Below are positions 1 to 7,001 of a stretch of 7,001 nt of DNA, piece after piece; position 1 is the first letter of the stretch; the number at the start of each line of letters is the position of its first letter. The translations under genes and the position numbers were made by a program. This DNA comes from Dokdonella sp. (lineage in GTDB: Bacteria; Pseudomonadota; Gammaproteobacteria; Xanthomonadales; Rhodanobacteraceae), in the NCBI GenBank assembly GCA_030150315.1, contig JASLGB010000366.1, positions 1 through 7,001 on the forward strand, in the 5' to 3' direction. The notes beneath the pieces were generated by a model. It made no database searches and was not told the origin of the DNA. It saw nothing but the letters and a program-made list of their open reading frames with translations.

Positions 1-84
1 CCGCTTCAACGACCGGCGCCGACGAGATCGCCCCCCGCTTTCGGGACTCCGCCGCCCTGCCCGTCGCGATGACGAACCACCGGT
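1..84. other. Unassigned flank beyond the mdtD stop
   Basis: These bases lie downstream of the minus-strand mdtD stop. Plus-strand frame 3 is open from the window edge to a TGA at 165-167, with mostly G/C third positions up to about base 75. This could be the C-terminal tail of a convergent gene overlapping the end of mdtD by about 80 bp. The antisense frame is open too, so the signal may only reflect base composition. I recognise no motif and see no hairpin followed by a T-run that would act as a terminator. Confidence 0.3.
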
Positions 85-1491
85 CTACAGCGGATCGACC
101 GGCGGTGGCACCGGAAAGCGCCGCTTCGGCTCGAGCTGCCAGAAAATCCATGCCGACATCATGGTGATCAGGCCGACGCAGACGAAGGTGGCGTGGAAGG
201 CCGGCAGCGCCGCCGCCCCGTGATCGACATCGAAGGCACTGGAGAACGCAGCCAGGATGCCGCCGGCAGCGGCGACACCGAAGCTCATCGCCAGCATCAT
301 CACCATCGACAGCAGGCTGTTGCCGCTGCTGGCCAGGTCGCCATCCAGATCGCGCAGCGTCACCGTGTTCATCGCGGTGAACTGCAAGGAGTTGACCAGC
401 CCGAAGGCGGCGAGCTGGGCGATGCGCAGTGCCGGCGGCTGATCCGGCCCGATCAAAGCGAAGCTCGCCATGCCAGCCCCGACCAGCAGGGTATTGACCA
501 GAAGAACGCGGCGATAGCCGAAGCGCTGCACGATCGGAACCACCGCCCGCTTGGACAACATTCCGGCCAGCGCGACCGGAATCATCGTCATGCCGGCCTC
601 CATCGGCGAGAAACCCAGCCCGACCTGCAGCAGCAACGGAATAAGGAACGGCATACTGCCGCTGCCGATGCGCGAAAAGAGGTTGCCGAGGACGCCGACG
701 CGGTACGAAGCAACGCTGAACAAGGTCAGCGGAAACAAAGGCCTGGGCGTGCGCGAGGCATGTAGCCAGTAGGCAACGAACATCGCCATGCCGAACAGGA
801 ACAGCACCGCAACCACCGCGTGCCGCATGCCCAGTCCCGACAGACCATCCAGCGCAATCGACACCGCCAGCATGCTGGTGGCCAGCATGCCGTAGCCGGC
901 CAGATCGAACGCGCCCACCTCGGCGCGTGCATCGGGCATCAGGCGCAACGTCGCCAGCGCGGTGATCGCGCCGACCGGCAGGTTGATGAGGAAGATCCAG
1001 TGCCAGGAGATCGCCTCGACCAGCCAGCCGCCCAGCGTCGGGCCGATCAGCGGGCCGATCAGGCCCGGAATGGTCACGAAACTCATCGCGGCGAGGAACT
1101 CCTTGCGCGGATACGAGCGCAGGACCGCCAGCCGCCCAACCGGCAACAGCATCGAGCCGCCAACGCCCTGCACGACGCGCGCGGCGACGAGGAAGCCCAG
1201 CGTTTCCGCGATGGCGCAAAGCAGCGAACCGAGCGTGAACACCACCACCGCGAAGAAGAACACGCGGCGCGTCCCGAAGCGGTCGGCGAGCCAGCCGGAG
1301 GCCGGGATCAGCATCGCCATCGTCAGCGCGTAGGCGATCACCACCGACTGCATGCGCAGCGGACTCTCGCCCAGACTCAAGGCCATGGCCGGCAACGCCG
1401 TATTGACGATGGTCGAATCGAGCATCTGCATGAAGACGCCGACTGCGACCAGCCAGAGCAAGGGACTTCTGCTGGTGCTTTGCGAACTCAT
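85..1491 (-). CDS. mdtD: MdtD-like MFS exporter (DHA2 family, 14 TM)
   Basis: This 468-residue inner-membrane protein of the major facilitator superfamily is predicted to export a small molecule using the proton gradient. It is hydrophobic throughout and long enough for the 14 helices of the DHA2 drug:H+ antiporter family. Visible motifs are LDSTIVNTALP at residues 24-34 (helix 1), the motif A loop GWLADRFGTRR at 66-76, and the antiporter motif C region GLIGPLIGPTLGGWL at 143-157. RIGSG (274-278) and DLASSGNSLLSM (385-396) match my memory of enterobacterial MdtD, which is about 471 residues. E. coli MdtD is encoded with MdtABC, but its role in drug efflux is doubtful, and the Salmonella orthologue (IceT) exports iron-citrate. 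Here the partner is serA rather than RND pump genes, so the substrate may be a carboxylate or amino acid. The ATG at 1491 lies four bases after the serA stop with only a weak GAG-type ribosome site. The family is sure and the MdtD subgroup likely; the substrate is unknown. Confidence 0.9.
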   Translation of the reverse strand: MSSQSTSRSPLLWLVAVGVFMQMLDSTIVNTALPAMALSLGESPLRMQSVVIAYALTMAMLIPASGWLADRFGTRRVFFFAVVVFTLGSLLCAIAETLGFLVAARVVQGVGGSMLLPVGRLAVLRSYPRKEFLAAMSFVTIPGLIGPLIGPTLGGWLVEAISWHWIFLINLPVGAITALATLRLMPDARAEVGAFDLAGYGMLATSMLAVSIALDGLSGLGMRHAVVAVLFLFGMAMFVAYWLHASRTPRPLFPLTLFSVASYRVGVLGNLFSRIGSGSMPFLIPLLLQVGLGFSPMEAGMTMIPVALAGMLSKRAVVPIVQRFGYRRVLLVNTLLVGAGMASFALIGPDQPPALRIAQLAAFGLVNSLQFTAMNTVTLRDLDGDLASSGNSLLSMVMMLAMSFGVAAAGGILAAFSSAFDVDHGAAALPAFHATFVCVGLITMMSAWIFWQLEPKRRFPVPPPVDPL

Positions 1492-1495
1492 CGAC

Positions 1496-1498
<3 letters not shown>
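1489..1498 (-). other. serA stop / mdtD start coupling junction
   Basis: Read on the minus strand, the serA TGA (1498-1496) is followed by the four bases GTCG and then the mdtD ATG (1491-1489). There is no room for a promoter and no strong Shine-Dalgarno sequence; only a GAGT within the serA stop region is available. This arrangement usually means one mRNA, with ribosomes finishing serA re-initiating on mdtD. Confidence 0.75.
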
Positions 1499-2728
<1,230 letters not shown>

Positions 2729-2886
2729 CAATGGATTCCGGCGGAAACGGAGGAGAACTATGCCAGAAGCCGGCCATTTGCGGCATTGCAGCACCCGGTT
2801 TCGAGCGAGCGCCGCAGGCATTCGTACAGACTTTCGGCGGCGCTGCGTGCCGGGCGGGAAAGCTGATGGAATGCGGGCATGCGGTC

Positions 2887-2937
2887 TCCGGCCGGACCGG
2901 CGCGCGCGGCGCGCCGGATTCCGGGATCGGCGCGCCG
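2887..2937. repeat. Three helically spaced 10-bp palindromes
   Basis: TCCGGCCGGA (2887-2896) is a perfect palindrome. CGGCGCGCCG occurs twice, at 2907-2916 and 2928-2937, and is also a perfect palindrome. Their centres are 20 and 21 bp apart, close to two helical turns, so the sites face the same side of the DNA. A shorter CGGCCG palindrome (2951-2956) is centred a further 21 bp on, just after the A/T-containing patch at 2942-2950. This could be a tandem operator for a dimeric regulator of the divergent genes. GC-rich DNA makes short palindromes easily, so function is unproven. Confidence 0.45.
2897..2917. repeat. Perfect 9-bp stem-loop
   Basis: The arms CCGGCGCGC (2897-2905) and GCGCGCCGG (2909-2917) are exact reverse complements around a 3-base GCG loop. 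As RNA this would be a very stable hairpin. No T-run follows on either strand, so it is not a standard intrinsic terminator. It overlaps the middle palindrome of the 20/21-bp array. Confidence 0.5.
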
Positions 2938-2985
2938 CTCGGGATAAGATCGGCCGGCACAAACCCCATCTTTCGACGGAACCCC

Positions 2986-4371
2986 ATGCACAGCCCCCCT
3001 CTTGCCGAGCTCGGCCGGCGCCTGCCCTCCTTGCGCCTGCTGACCGAGCCCACCGATCTCGAGCACTACGGCCGCGACTGGACCCGTCGCTGGACACCGG
3101 CCCCGCTGGCGATCGCGCAACCGGCCAGCATCGACGAGGTGCAGGAAATCGTGCGCTGGGCCAATGCCGAGCGTGTCGCGCTGGTGCCATCGGGTGGACG
3201 TACCGGGCTTTCCGGCGGTGCGGTCGCCGCGCGTGGCGAACTGGTCGTCAGCCTCGAGCGCATGAACCGCGTGCTCGGCTTCGACCCGGTCGATCGCCTT
3301 CTGACCGTGCAGCCCGGCATCGCACTGCAAGCCGTGCACGAGGCGGCGCGCACGCACGGCCTGATCTACCCGGTCGACTTCGCCGCACGCGGCTCGTGCA
3401 CGATCGGCGGCAACATCGCCACCAACGCCGGCGGCATCCGCGTGATCCGCTACGGCAACACACGCGAATGGATTGCCGGCCTCAAGGTGGTCGCCGGCAA
3501 CGGCGAGCTGCTCGACCTCAATCGCGGCCTGGTGAAGAATTCCAGCGGCTACGACCTGCGCCAGCTGATGATCGGCTCGGAAGGCACGCTCGGCATCGTG
3601 GTGGAGGCGATGCTGGAGCTGACCGATCCACCGCCTCGTTCGCAGGTCATGCTGCTCGCGCTGCCCGACATGGACGCACTGATGCAGGTGTTTGCGCTGT
3701 TTCGCGCACGCCTCGGCCTGCAGGCATTCGAGTTCTTCACCGATGTCGCGCTGCGCATTGTCTGCGCGCATGGCGCGCAGCGCGCGCTGGACGGCGACCA
3801 TCCCTGCTATGTCGTGACCGAGTACGAGGCCGCCGACGAAACCGCCGAAGCCGCCGCGCTCGCCGCGTTCGAGCACGGCGCCGAACGGGGCTGGATCGCC
3901 GACGGCGTGATCGCCAATAGCGAGGCGCAGGCGGCGGCTCTCTGGCGCCTGCGCGAAGGCATCACCGAAAGCCTCGCTGCACACTCGCCGTACAAGAACG
4001 ATGTGTCCGTGCGCATCGCCGCCGTGCCGGCCTTCCTGCACGCCATGCAGGACTTGCTCTCTCGCGAGTACCCGCACTTCGAAGTGGTCTGGTTCGGCCA
4101 TATCGGCGACGGCAACCTGCACATCAATGTGCTGAAGCCGGAAAACCTGCCTCAGGCCGACTTCCTCGCCCAATGCGAGCGCGTCACGCTTCTGCTCGCC
4201 GAAACCCTGCGCCGGCACGGCGGCAGCATTTCCGCCGAACACGGCATCGGCCTGGTCAAGAAGCCCTATCTGGACAGCACGCGCAGCGCGGCGGAAGTCG
4301 AGCTGATGCGCGGCCTGCGCCGGGTATTCGACCCGAACGGCATCCTCAATCCGGGCAAGCTGTTCGATTGA
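2986..4371 (+). CDS. d2hgdh: FAD-linked D-2-hydroxyglutarate dehydrogenase
   Basis: This 461-residue flavoprotein of the VAO/PCMH oxidase family most likely oxidises D-2-hydroxyglutarate to 2-oxoglutarate, passing electrons to an electron-transfer flavoprotein or a similar acceptor. The FAD domain covers about 35-213, with PSGGRTGLSGG (68-78), GSCTIGGNIATNAGG (136-150) and GYDLRQLMIGSEGTLG (188-203). The C-terminal domain has HIGDGNLHIN (372-381) and SAEHG (416-420). H372, H379 and E418 match the metal ligands of human D2HGDH (H434, H441, E475), and R323, T327, K337 and N381 match its substrate residues; I aligned these by motif from memory. The end, NPGKLFD, is typical. The frame is open upstream to 2731, but the ATG at 2986 has GGA five bases before it and gives the normal family length near 460. 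Divergence from serA supports this substrate over glycolate (GlcD) or D-lactate, which remain alternatives. Confidence 0.88.
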   Translation: MHSPPLAELGRRLPSLRLLTEPTDLEHYGRDWTRRWTPAPLAIAQPASIDEVQEIVRWANAERVALVPSGGRTGLSGGAVAARGELVVSLERMNRVLGFDPVDRLLTVQPGIALQAVHEAARTHGLIYPVDFAARGSCTIGGNIATNAGGIRVIRYGNTREWIAGLKVVAGNGELLDLNRGLVKNSSGYDLRQLMIGSEGTLGIVVEAMLELTDPPPRSQVMLLALPDMDALMQVFALFRARLGLQAFEFFTDVALRIVCAHGAQRALDGDHPCYVVTEYEAADETAEAAALAAFEHGAERGWIADGVIANSEAQAAALWRLREGITESLAAHSPYKNDVSVRIAAVPAFLHAMQDLLSREYPHFEVVWFGHIGDGNLHINVLKPENLPQADFLAQCERVTLLLAETLRRHGGSISAEHGIGLVKKPYLDSTRSAAEVELMRGLRRVFDPNGILNPGKLFD

Positions 4372-4585
4372 GCGCCGCCCCCCCGTGAATCACGTCGACA
4401 CCCGCGCTCCAGTCCGCATTGGCCGGGCCTGCCGCTTGCCCGCCGCCGCGCAGAACCTCCGGCCAGCGCCGCCGCAAGTCGGGTGGCGACCGCCTTGCGC
4501 CGCAACCGATTCCGGCAGGACTTGATCCCCTCGATGGCTGTCGTCATCCTGCGCGGCTTGCCAGCCGCTTCGGAACGCCGCACGC
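4372..4585. other. Gap before parE, probable parE leader
   Basis: No supportable gene lies in these 214 bp. An imperfect hairpin has arms CGCAAG (4473-4478) and CTTGCG (4494-4499), with an inner CGG/CCG pairing (4479 and 4492 region) around a short loop. It has no following T-run. TTGATC at 4522-4527 resembles a -35 box, but the matching -10 (CATCCT, 4545-4550) is poor. GGAA at 4572-4575, ten bases before the parE ATG, is a weak ribosome site. There is no clear terminator after D2HGDH, so read-through into parE is possible. Confidence 0.5.
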
Positions 4586-6481
4586 ATGAACTCCCGTTAC
4601 AACGCCGCCGACATCGAGGTGCTGTCCGGCCTTGACCCCGTCAAGCGCCGCCCCGGCATGTACACGGACACCTCGCGGCCGAACCATCTCGCGCAGGAAG
4701 TCATCGACAACTCGGTCGACGAGGCACTGAACGGCCACGCGAAAACCGTGGAAGTGACCGTCTACGCCGACGGCTCGGTCGAAGTCGGCGACGACGGCCG
4801 CGGCATGCCGGTGGACATCCACCCGGAGGAAGGCATTCCGGGTGTCGAACTGATCCTCACGCGCCTGCACGCAGGCGGCAAATTCTCCGGCAAGAACTAC
4901 AACTATTCCGGCGGACTGCACGGCGTCGGCGTCTCGGTCGTCAATGCGCTGTCGCAGCGCGTCGAGGTGACGATCCGCCGCGAAGGCCAGGTGCACCGCA
5001 TGGAGTTCGCCCACGGCGACCGCTCGCGCGAACTGCACGTCACCGGCAGCGTGGCCAAGAAGAACACCGGAACCACGCTGCGCTTCTGGCCGGATCCGTC
5101 CTATTTCGATTCGCCGAAGATCTCGCTGCCGCGCCTCAAGCATGTGCTGCGCGCGAAAGCGGTGCTCTGCGCCGGGCTCACCGTGCGGCTGCTGGATGAA
5201 GCCAGCGGCGAGAAGATCGAGTGGCACTACGAAGACGGCCTGCGCGACTACCTGCGCACGATGCTCGGAGACGCCGAGTACCTGCCGCCCGACCTGTACG
5301 TGAACCAGATCCAGCGCGAGAACGGCGCGGTCGAGTTCGCGGTGGCCTGGCGCCCGGAAGGCGAGCTCGTGCAGGAAAGCTACGTCAATCTGATTCCGAC
5401 CGCGCAGGGAGGCACCCACGTCAACGGACTGCGATCGGGCCTGACCAACGCGCTGCGCGAGTTCTGCGAGTTCCGCAACCTGTTGCCGCGCGGCATCAAG
5501 CTGGCACCCGACGACGTCTGGGACCGCCTCTGCTTCGTGCTCTCGCTGAAGATGGGCGACCCGCAATTTTCCGGTCAGACCAAGGAGCGCCTGTCCTCGC
5601 GCGATGCCGCCGGCTTCGTCGAGAACACCGTGCACGACGGCTTTTCGCTGTATCTGAACCAGCACGTCGACATCGGCGAAAAGATCGCCCAGCTGGCGAT
5701 CGAACGCGCAACGCTGCGGCTCAAGGCCGAGAAGCAGATCGTCCGCAAGAAGATCACGCAAGGCCCTGCCCTGCCCGGCAAGCTCGCCGACTGCGCATCC
5801 AGCGACCTCTCGCGCACGGAACTGTTCCTGGTCGAAGGCGACTCCGCCGGGGGATCCGCGCGCCAGGCGCGCGACAAGGATTTCCAGGCCATCCTGCCGT
5901 TGCGCGGCAAAATCCTGAATACTTGGGAAGTCGACTCCGGCCAGGTGCTTTCATCGCAGGAAGTGCACGACCTCGCCGTCGCCATCGGCTGCGATCCGGG
6001 CAAGGATGACATCTCCGGCCTGCGCTACGGCAAGGTCGTGATCCTTGCCGACGCCGACTCCGACGGCCTGCACATCGCCACCCTGCTGTCGGCGCTGTTC
6101 CTGCGCCATTTCCCGACACTGGTGCGTGAAGGCCACATCTTCGTCGCGATGCCGCCGCTGTTCCGCGTCGACGTCGGCAAGCAGGTCTTCTACTGCCTCG
6201 ACGAATCCGAACGCGACGCCATGCTCGACAAGATCCAGCGCGAGAAGATCAAGGGCGCGGTCAATGTCACGCGCTTCAAGGGGTTGGGAGAAATGAACCC
6301 TTCGCAACTTCGCGAATCCACCATCGACCCCGACACGCGCCGCCTGGTGCAACTCACGGTCGATGCCGAAGGCGCCGACGACACGCGCAAGCTGATGGAC
6401 ATGCTGCTGTCGAAGAAGCGCGCCAGCGATCGAAAGGAGTGGCTGGAAACCAAGGGCGATCTGGCGTCGTTGGAAATGTAA
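4586..6481 (+). CDS. parE: DNA topoisomerase IV subunit B
   Basis: ParE is the ATPase subunit of topoisomerase IV (ParC2ParE2), which decatenates daughter chromosomes. The 631 residues match the 630 of E. coli ParE, and the start reads MNSRYNAADIEV, usual for the family. The GHKL ATPase fold shows EVIDNSVDEA (38-47; catalytic E38, Mg-binding N42), DDGRGMP (69-75) and GGLHGVGVSVVNALS (109-123). The ATP-contacting lysine is in QTK (331-333). The TOPRIM domain has VEGDSAGGSA (416-425), PLRGKILNTWE (438-448) and the acidic triad DADSD (489-493), followed by FKGLGEM (564-570). There is no GyrB-type insert, and the C-terminus (LLSKKRASDRKEWLE) is ParE-like. Positions equivalent to E. coli D420, L445 and S458 are D419, L444 and S457, so no common quinolone-resistance change is present. 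parC is not in the window. Confidence 0.97.
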   Translation: MNSRYNAADIEVLSGLDPVKRRPGMYTDTSRPNHLAQEVIDNSVDEALNGHAKTVEVTVYADGSVEVGDDGRGMPVDIHPEEGIPGVELILTRLHAGGKFSGKNYNYSGGLHGVGVSVVNALSQRVEVTIRREGQVHRMEFAHGDRSRELHVTGSVAKKNTGTTLRFWPDPSYFDSPKISLPRLKHVLRAKAVLCAGLTVRLLDEASGEKIEWHYEDGLRDYLRTMLGDAEYLPPDLYVNQIQRENGAVEFAVAWRPEGELVQESYVNLIPTAQGGTHVNGLRSGLTNALREFCEFRNLLPRGIKLAPDDVWDRLCFVLSLKMGDPQFSGQTKERLSSRDAAGFVENTVHDGFSLYLNQHVDIGEKIAQLAIERATLRLKAEKQIVRKKITQGPALPGKLADCASSDLSRTELFLVEGDSAGGSARQARDKDFQAILPLRGKILNTWEVDSGQVLSSQEVHDLAVAIGCDPGKDDISGLRYGKVVILADADSDGLHIATLLSALFLRHFPTLVREGHIFVAMPPLFRVDVGKQVFYCLDESERDAMLDKIQREKIKGAVNVTRFKGLGEMNPSQLRESTIDPDTRRLVQLTVDAEGADDTRKLMDMLLSKKRASDRKEWLETKGDLASLEM

Positions 6482-6665
6482 TACCGCAGCGCCGTTGCGG
6501 CGGGTGCGACAGTGGGCCGTCGCGTGACGACACCCGATCCGCTTGACGCCTGCGCGCCTCCCGCGACGAACGGCGCGCGCTGCTGGACAGCACCGCGCTC
6601 CGTGCCGGAGGGAAGGAACGGCGCCTCGGAAGCGGTTTGACAACCAAGGGAGGGGGACCACGGAA
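6482..6665. other. Gap between parE and the NERD gene
   Basis: No gene is seen in these 184 bp. Just past the parE stop, short GC stems can form: CCGCA (6484-6488) with TGCGG (6496-6500), or alternatively CGCCG (6490-6494) with CGGCG (6498-6502). Neither has a T-run, so termination here would need Rho. A small hairpin CTCCG/CGGAG lies at 6598-6610 with a TGC loop. GAACGGCGC occurs twice, at 6568-6576 and 6616-6624. A TTGACG (6543-6548) and a perfect TTGACA (6637-6642) resemble -35 boxes, but neither has a usable -10. Confidence 0.45.
6648..6657 (+). promoter_or_regulatory. Strong purine-rich ribosome site for the NERD gene
   Basis: GGGAGGGGGA ends eight bases before the ATG at 6666 and includes a GGAGG core at 6649-6653. 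It is the strongest Shine-Dalgarno sequence before any gene here and supports the chosen start. Confidence 0.7.
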
Positions 6666-7001
6666 ATGGCCAAACTGATACCGACGCGAAACAGCTGCCT
6701 GCCGCACATGACCTCGGGCGAACGACTGTTTTCCGAGCGTCTGGAAGACAAGCTGGAGGACGACTACCTCCTTTGGTACGACGTCCCCATCGGCCCGAAG
6801 CAGCGGCGGCCGGATTTCGTCATTCTGCATCCACGTCGCGGCCTGCTCGTCCTCGAGGTAAAGGACTGGAAGGAAGACACGATCCAGGAAGCGGATCGAT
6901 TCCAGTTCACGCTGCTCGCTTCAAGCGGGACCGTCACGCAGGTGAACCCGCTGGCGCAAGCACGCCAATGCGTGCTTGAGATCACCAACGTGCTGCAGAC
7001 C
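6666..7001 (+). CDS. NERD-domain nuclease-related protein, 3' end outside window
   Basis: The first 112 residues of a gene cut by the window edge carry a NERD (nuclease-related) domain of the PD-(D/E)XK fold. The signature is D50 in RRPDFVILHP, E64 and K66 in LLVLEVKDWK, and the later glutamine-bearing NPLAQARQ (94-101). Two upstream glutamates (E19 in SGER and E24) could be the family's N-terminal acidic residue. No signal peptide or membrane segment is visible. NERD domains of this MAKLIP-type N-terminus are, as I recall, often fused to a UvrD/Rep-like superfamily I helicase in proteins of 500-700 residues, suggesting DNA repair or defence against foreign DNA. The helicase part cannot be seen here. 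The gene has its own strong ribosome site 184 bp after parE and is probably a separate transcription unit. Its A/T use is slightly higher than that of parE. Domain call confident; overall function uncertain. Confidence 0.85.
   Translation, partial: MAKLIPTRNSCLPHMTSGERLFSERLEDKLEDDYLLWYDVPIGPKQRRPDFVILHPRRGLLVLEVKDWKEDTIQEADRFQFTLLASSGTVTQVNPLAQARQCVLEITNVLQT

Larger units (their letters stand above)
2729..2985. promoter_or_regulatory. Divergent serA / D2HGDH control region
   Basis: These 257 bp separate two start codons that point away from each other, so both promoters should lie here. On the serA side, a weak extended -10-like TGGCATAGT reads on the minus strand around 2765-2757, about 30 bases before the serA ATG, without a convincing -35. 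On the D2HGDH side, GGATAAGAT at 2942-2950 is the only A/T-containing patch resembling a -10, again without a good -35. GGA at 2978-2980, five bases before the ATG at 2986, is the probable ribosome site for D2HGDH. Both promoter assignments are weak. The segment 2887-2937 holds the palindromes described separately. Confidence 0.6.

Noticed and set aside
2731..2985. N-terminal extension of D2HGDH by 85 codons
   Set aside because: The extension is unlike the family, would give an over-long protein, and would run through the divergent promoter region.
2729..3190. N-terminal extension of SerA by 154 codons
   Set aside because: It is arginine-rich, overlaps D2HGDH coding sequence, and the ATG at 2728 gives exactly the 410-residue family length.
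2758..4242. 494-codon minus-strand open frame opposite D2HGDH
   Set aside because: The composition is typical of an antisense shadow; D2HGDH has all family motifs on the other strand.
4385..4525. 46-codon plus-strand open frame from a GTG before parE
   Set aside because: No ribosome site, proline/arginine-rich composition and no recognisable feature.
4544..5761. 405-codon minus-strand open frame opposite parE
   Set aside because: It mirrors parE codons and has no family motifs; ParE is unambiguous.
5834..5979. Quinolone-resistance mutation in parE
   Set aside because: Residues equivalent to E. coli D420, L445 and S458 are all the wild-type amino acids.
6484..6502. Intrinsic terminator after parE
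   Set aside because: The stems are only 5 bp and no T-run follows.
6637..6665. Perfect TTGACA as the -35 box of a NERD-gene promoter
   Set aside because: A -10 at standard spacing would fall at 6660-6665 (ACGGAA), which does not match and abuts the start codon.

Overview
The window is GC-rich, densely coded DNA of a proteobacterium. Codon third positions are almost all G or C. The ParE protein, the serA/FAD-oxidase divergon and the MdtD-type exporter all look gammaproteobacterial. From memory, ParE reads most like Xanthomonadales proteins. A high-GC betaproteobacterium cannot be excluded without a search. There is no rRNA, tRNA, CRISPR array, insertion sequence or integrase.

Layout. Positions 1-84 are an unassigned flank. 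A two-gene minus-strand unit follows: serA (2728 to 1496, D-3-phosphoglycerate dehydrogenase), then an mdtD-like 14-TM MFS exporter (1491 to 85), with four bases between the serA stop and the mdtD start. A 257-bp divergent intergenic region (2729-2985) separates serA from a plus-strand FAD-linked D-2-hydroxyglutarate dehydrogenase (2986-4371). After a 214-bp gap comes parE (4586-6481, topoisomerase IV subunit B). After a further 184-bp gap comes the 5' end of a NERD-domain protein (6666 to beyond 7001), cut by the window edge.

How the genes work together. SerA makes the first intermediate of serine synthesis. In some bacteria it drives this unfavourable step by reducing 2-oxoglutarate to D-2-hydroxyglutarate, which D2HGDH oxidises back to 2-oxoglutarate. 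The divergent serA/D2HGDH pair therefore looks like one metabolic module with a shared control region. The MFS gene appears translationally coupled to serA, suggesting a metabolite exporter tied to this step. parE is a housekeeping gene. The NERD gene is the only accessory-looking gene and may be the nuclease half of a nuclease-helicase protein.

The most unusual non-coding signal is a run of three perfect 10-bp GC palindromes in the serA/D2HGDH intergenic region. Their centres are 20 and 21 bp apart, about two helical turns. I found no clear new multi-gene system. The best leads are this palindrome array, the serA-mdtD coupling and the truncated NERD gene.
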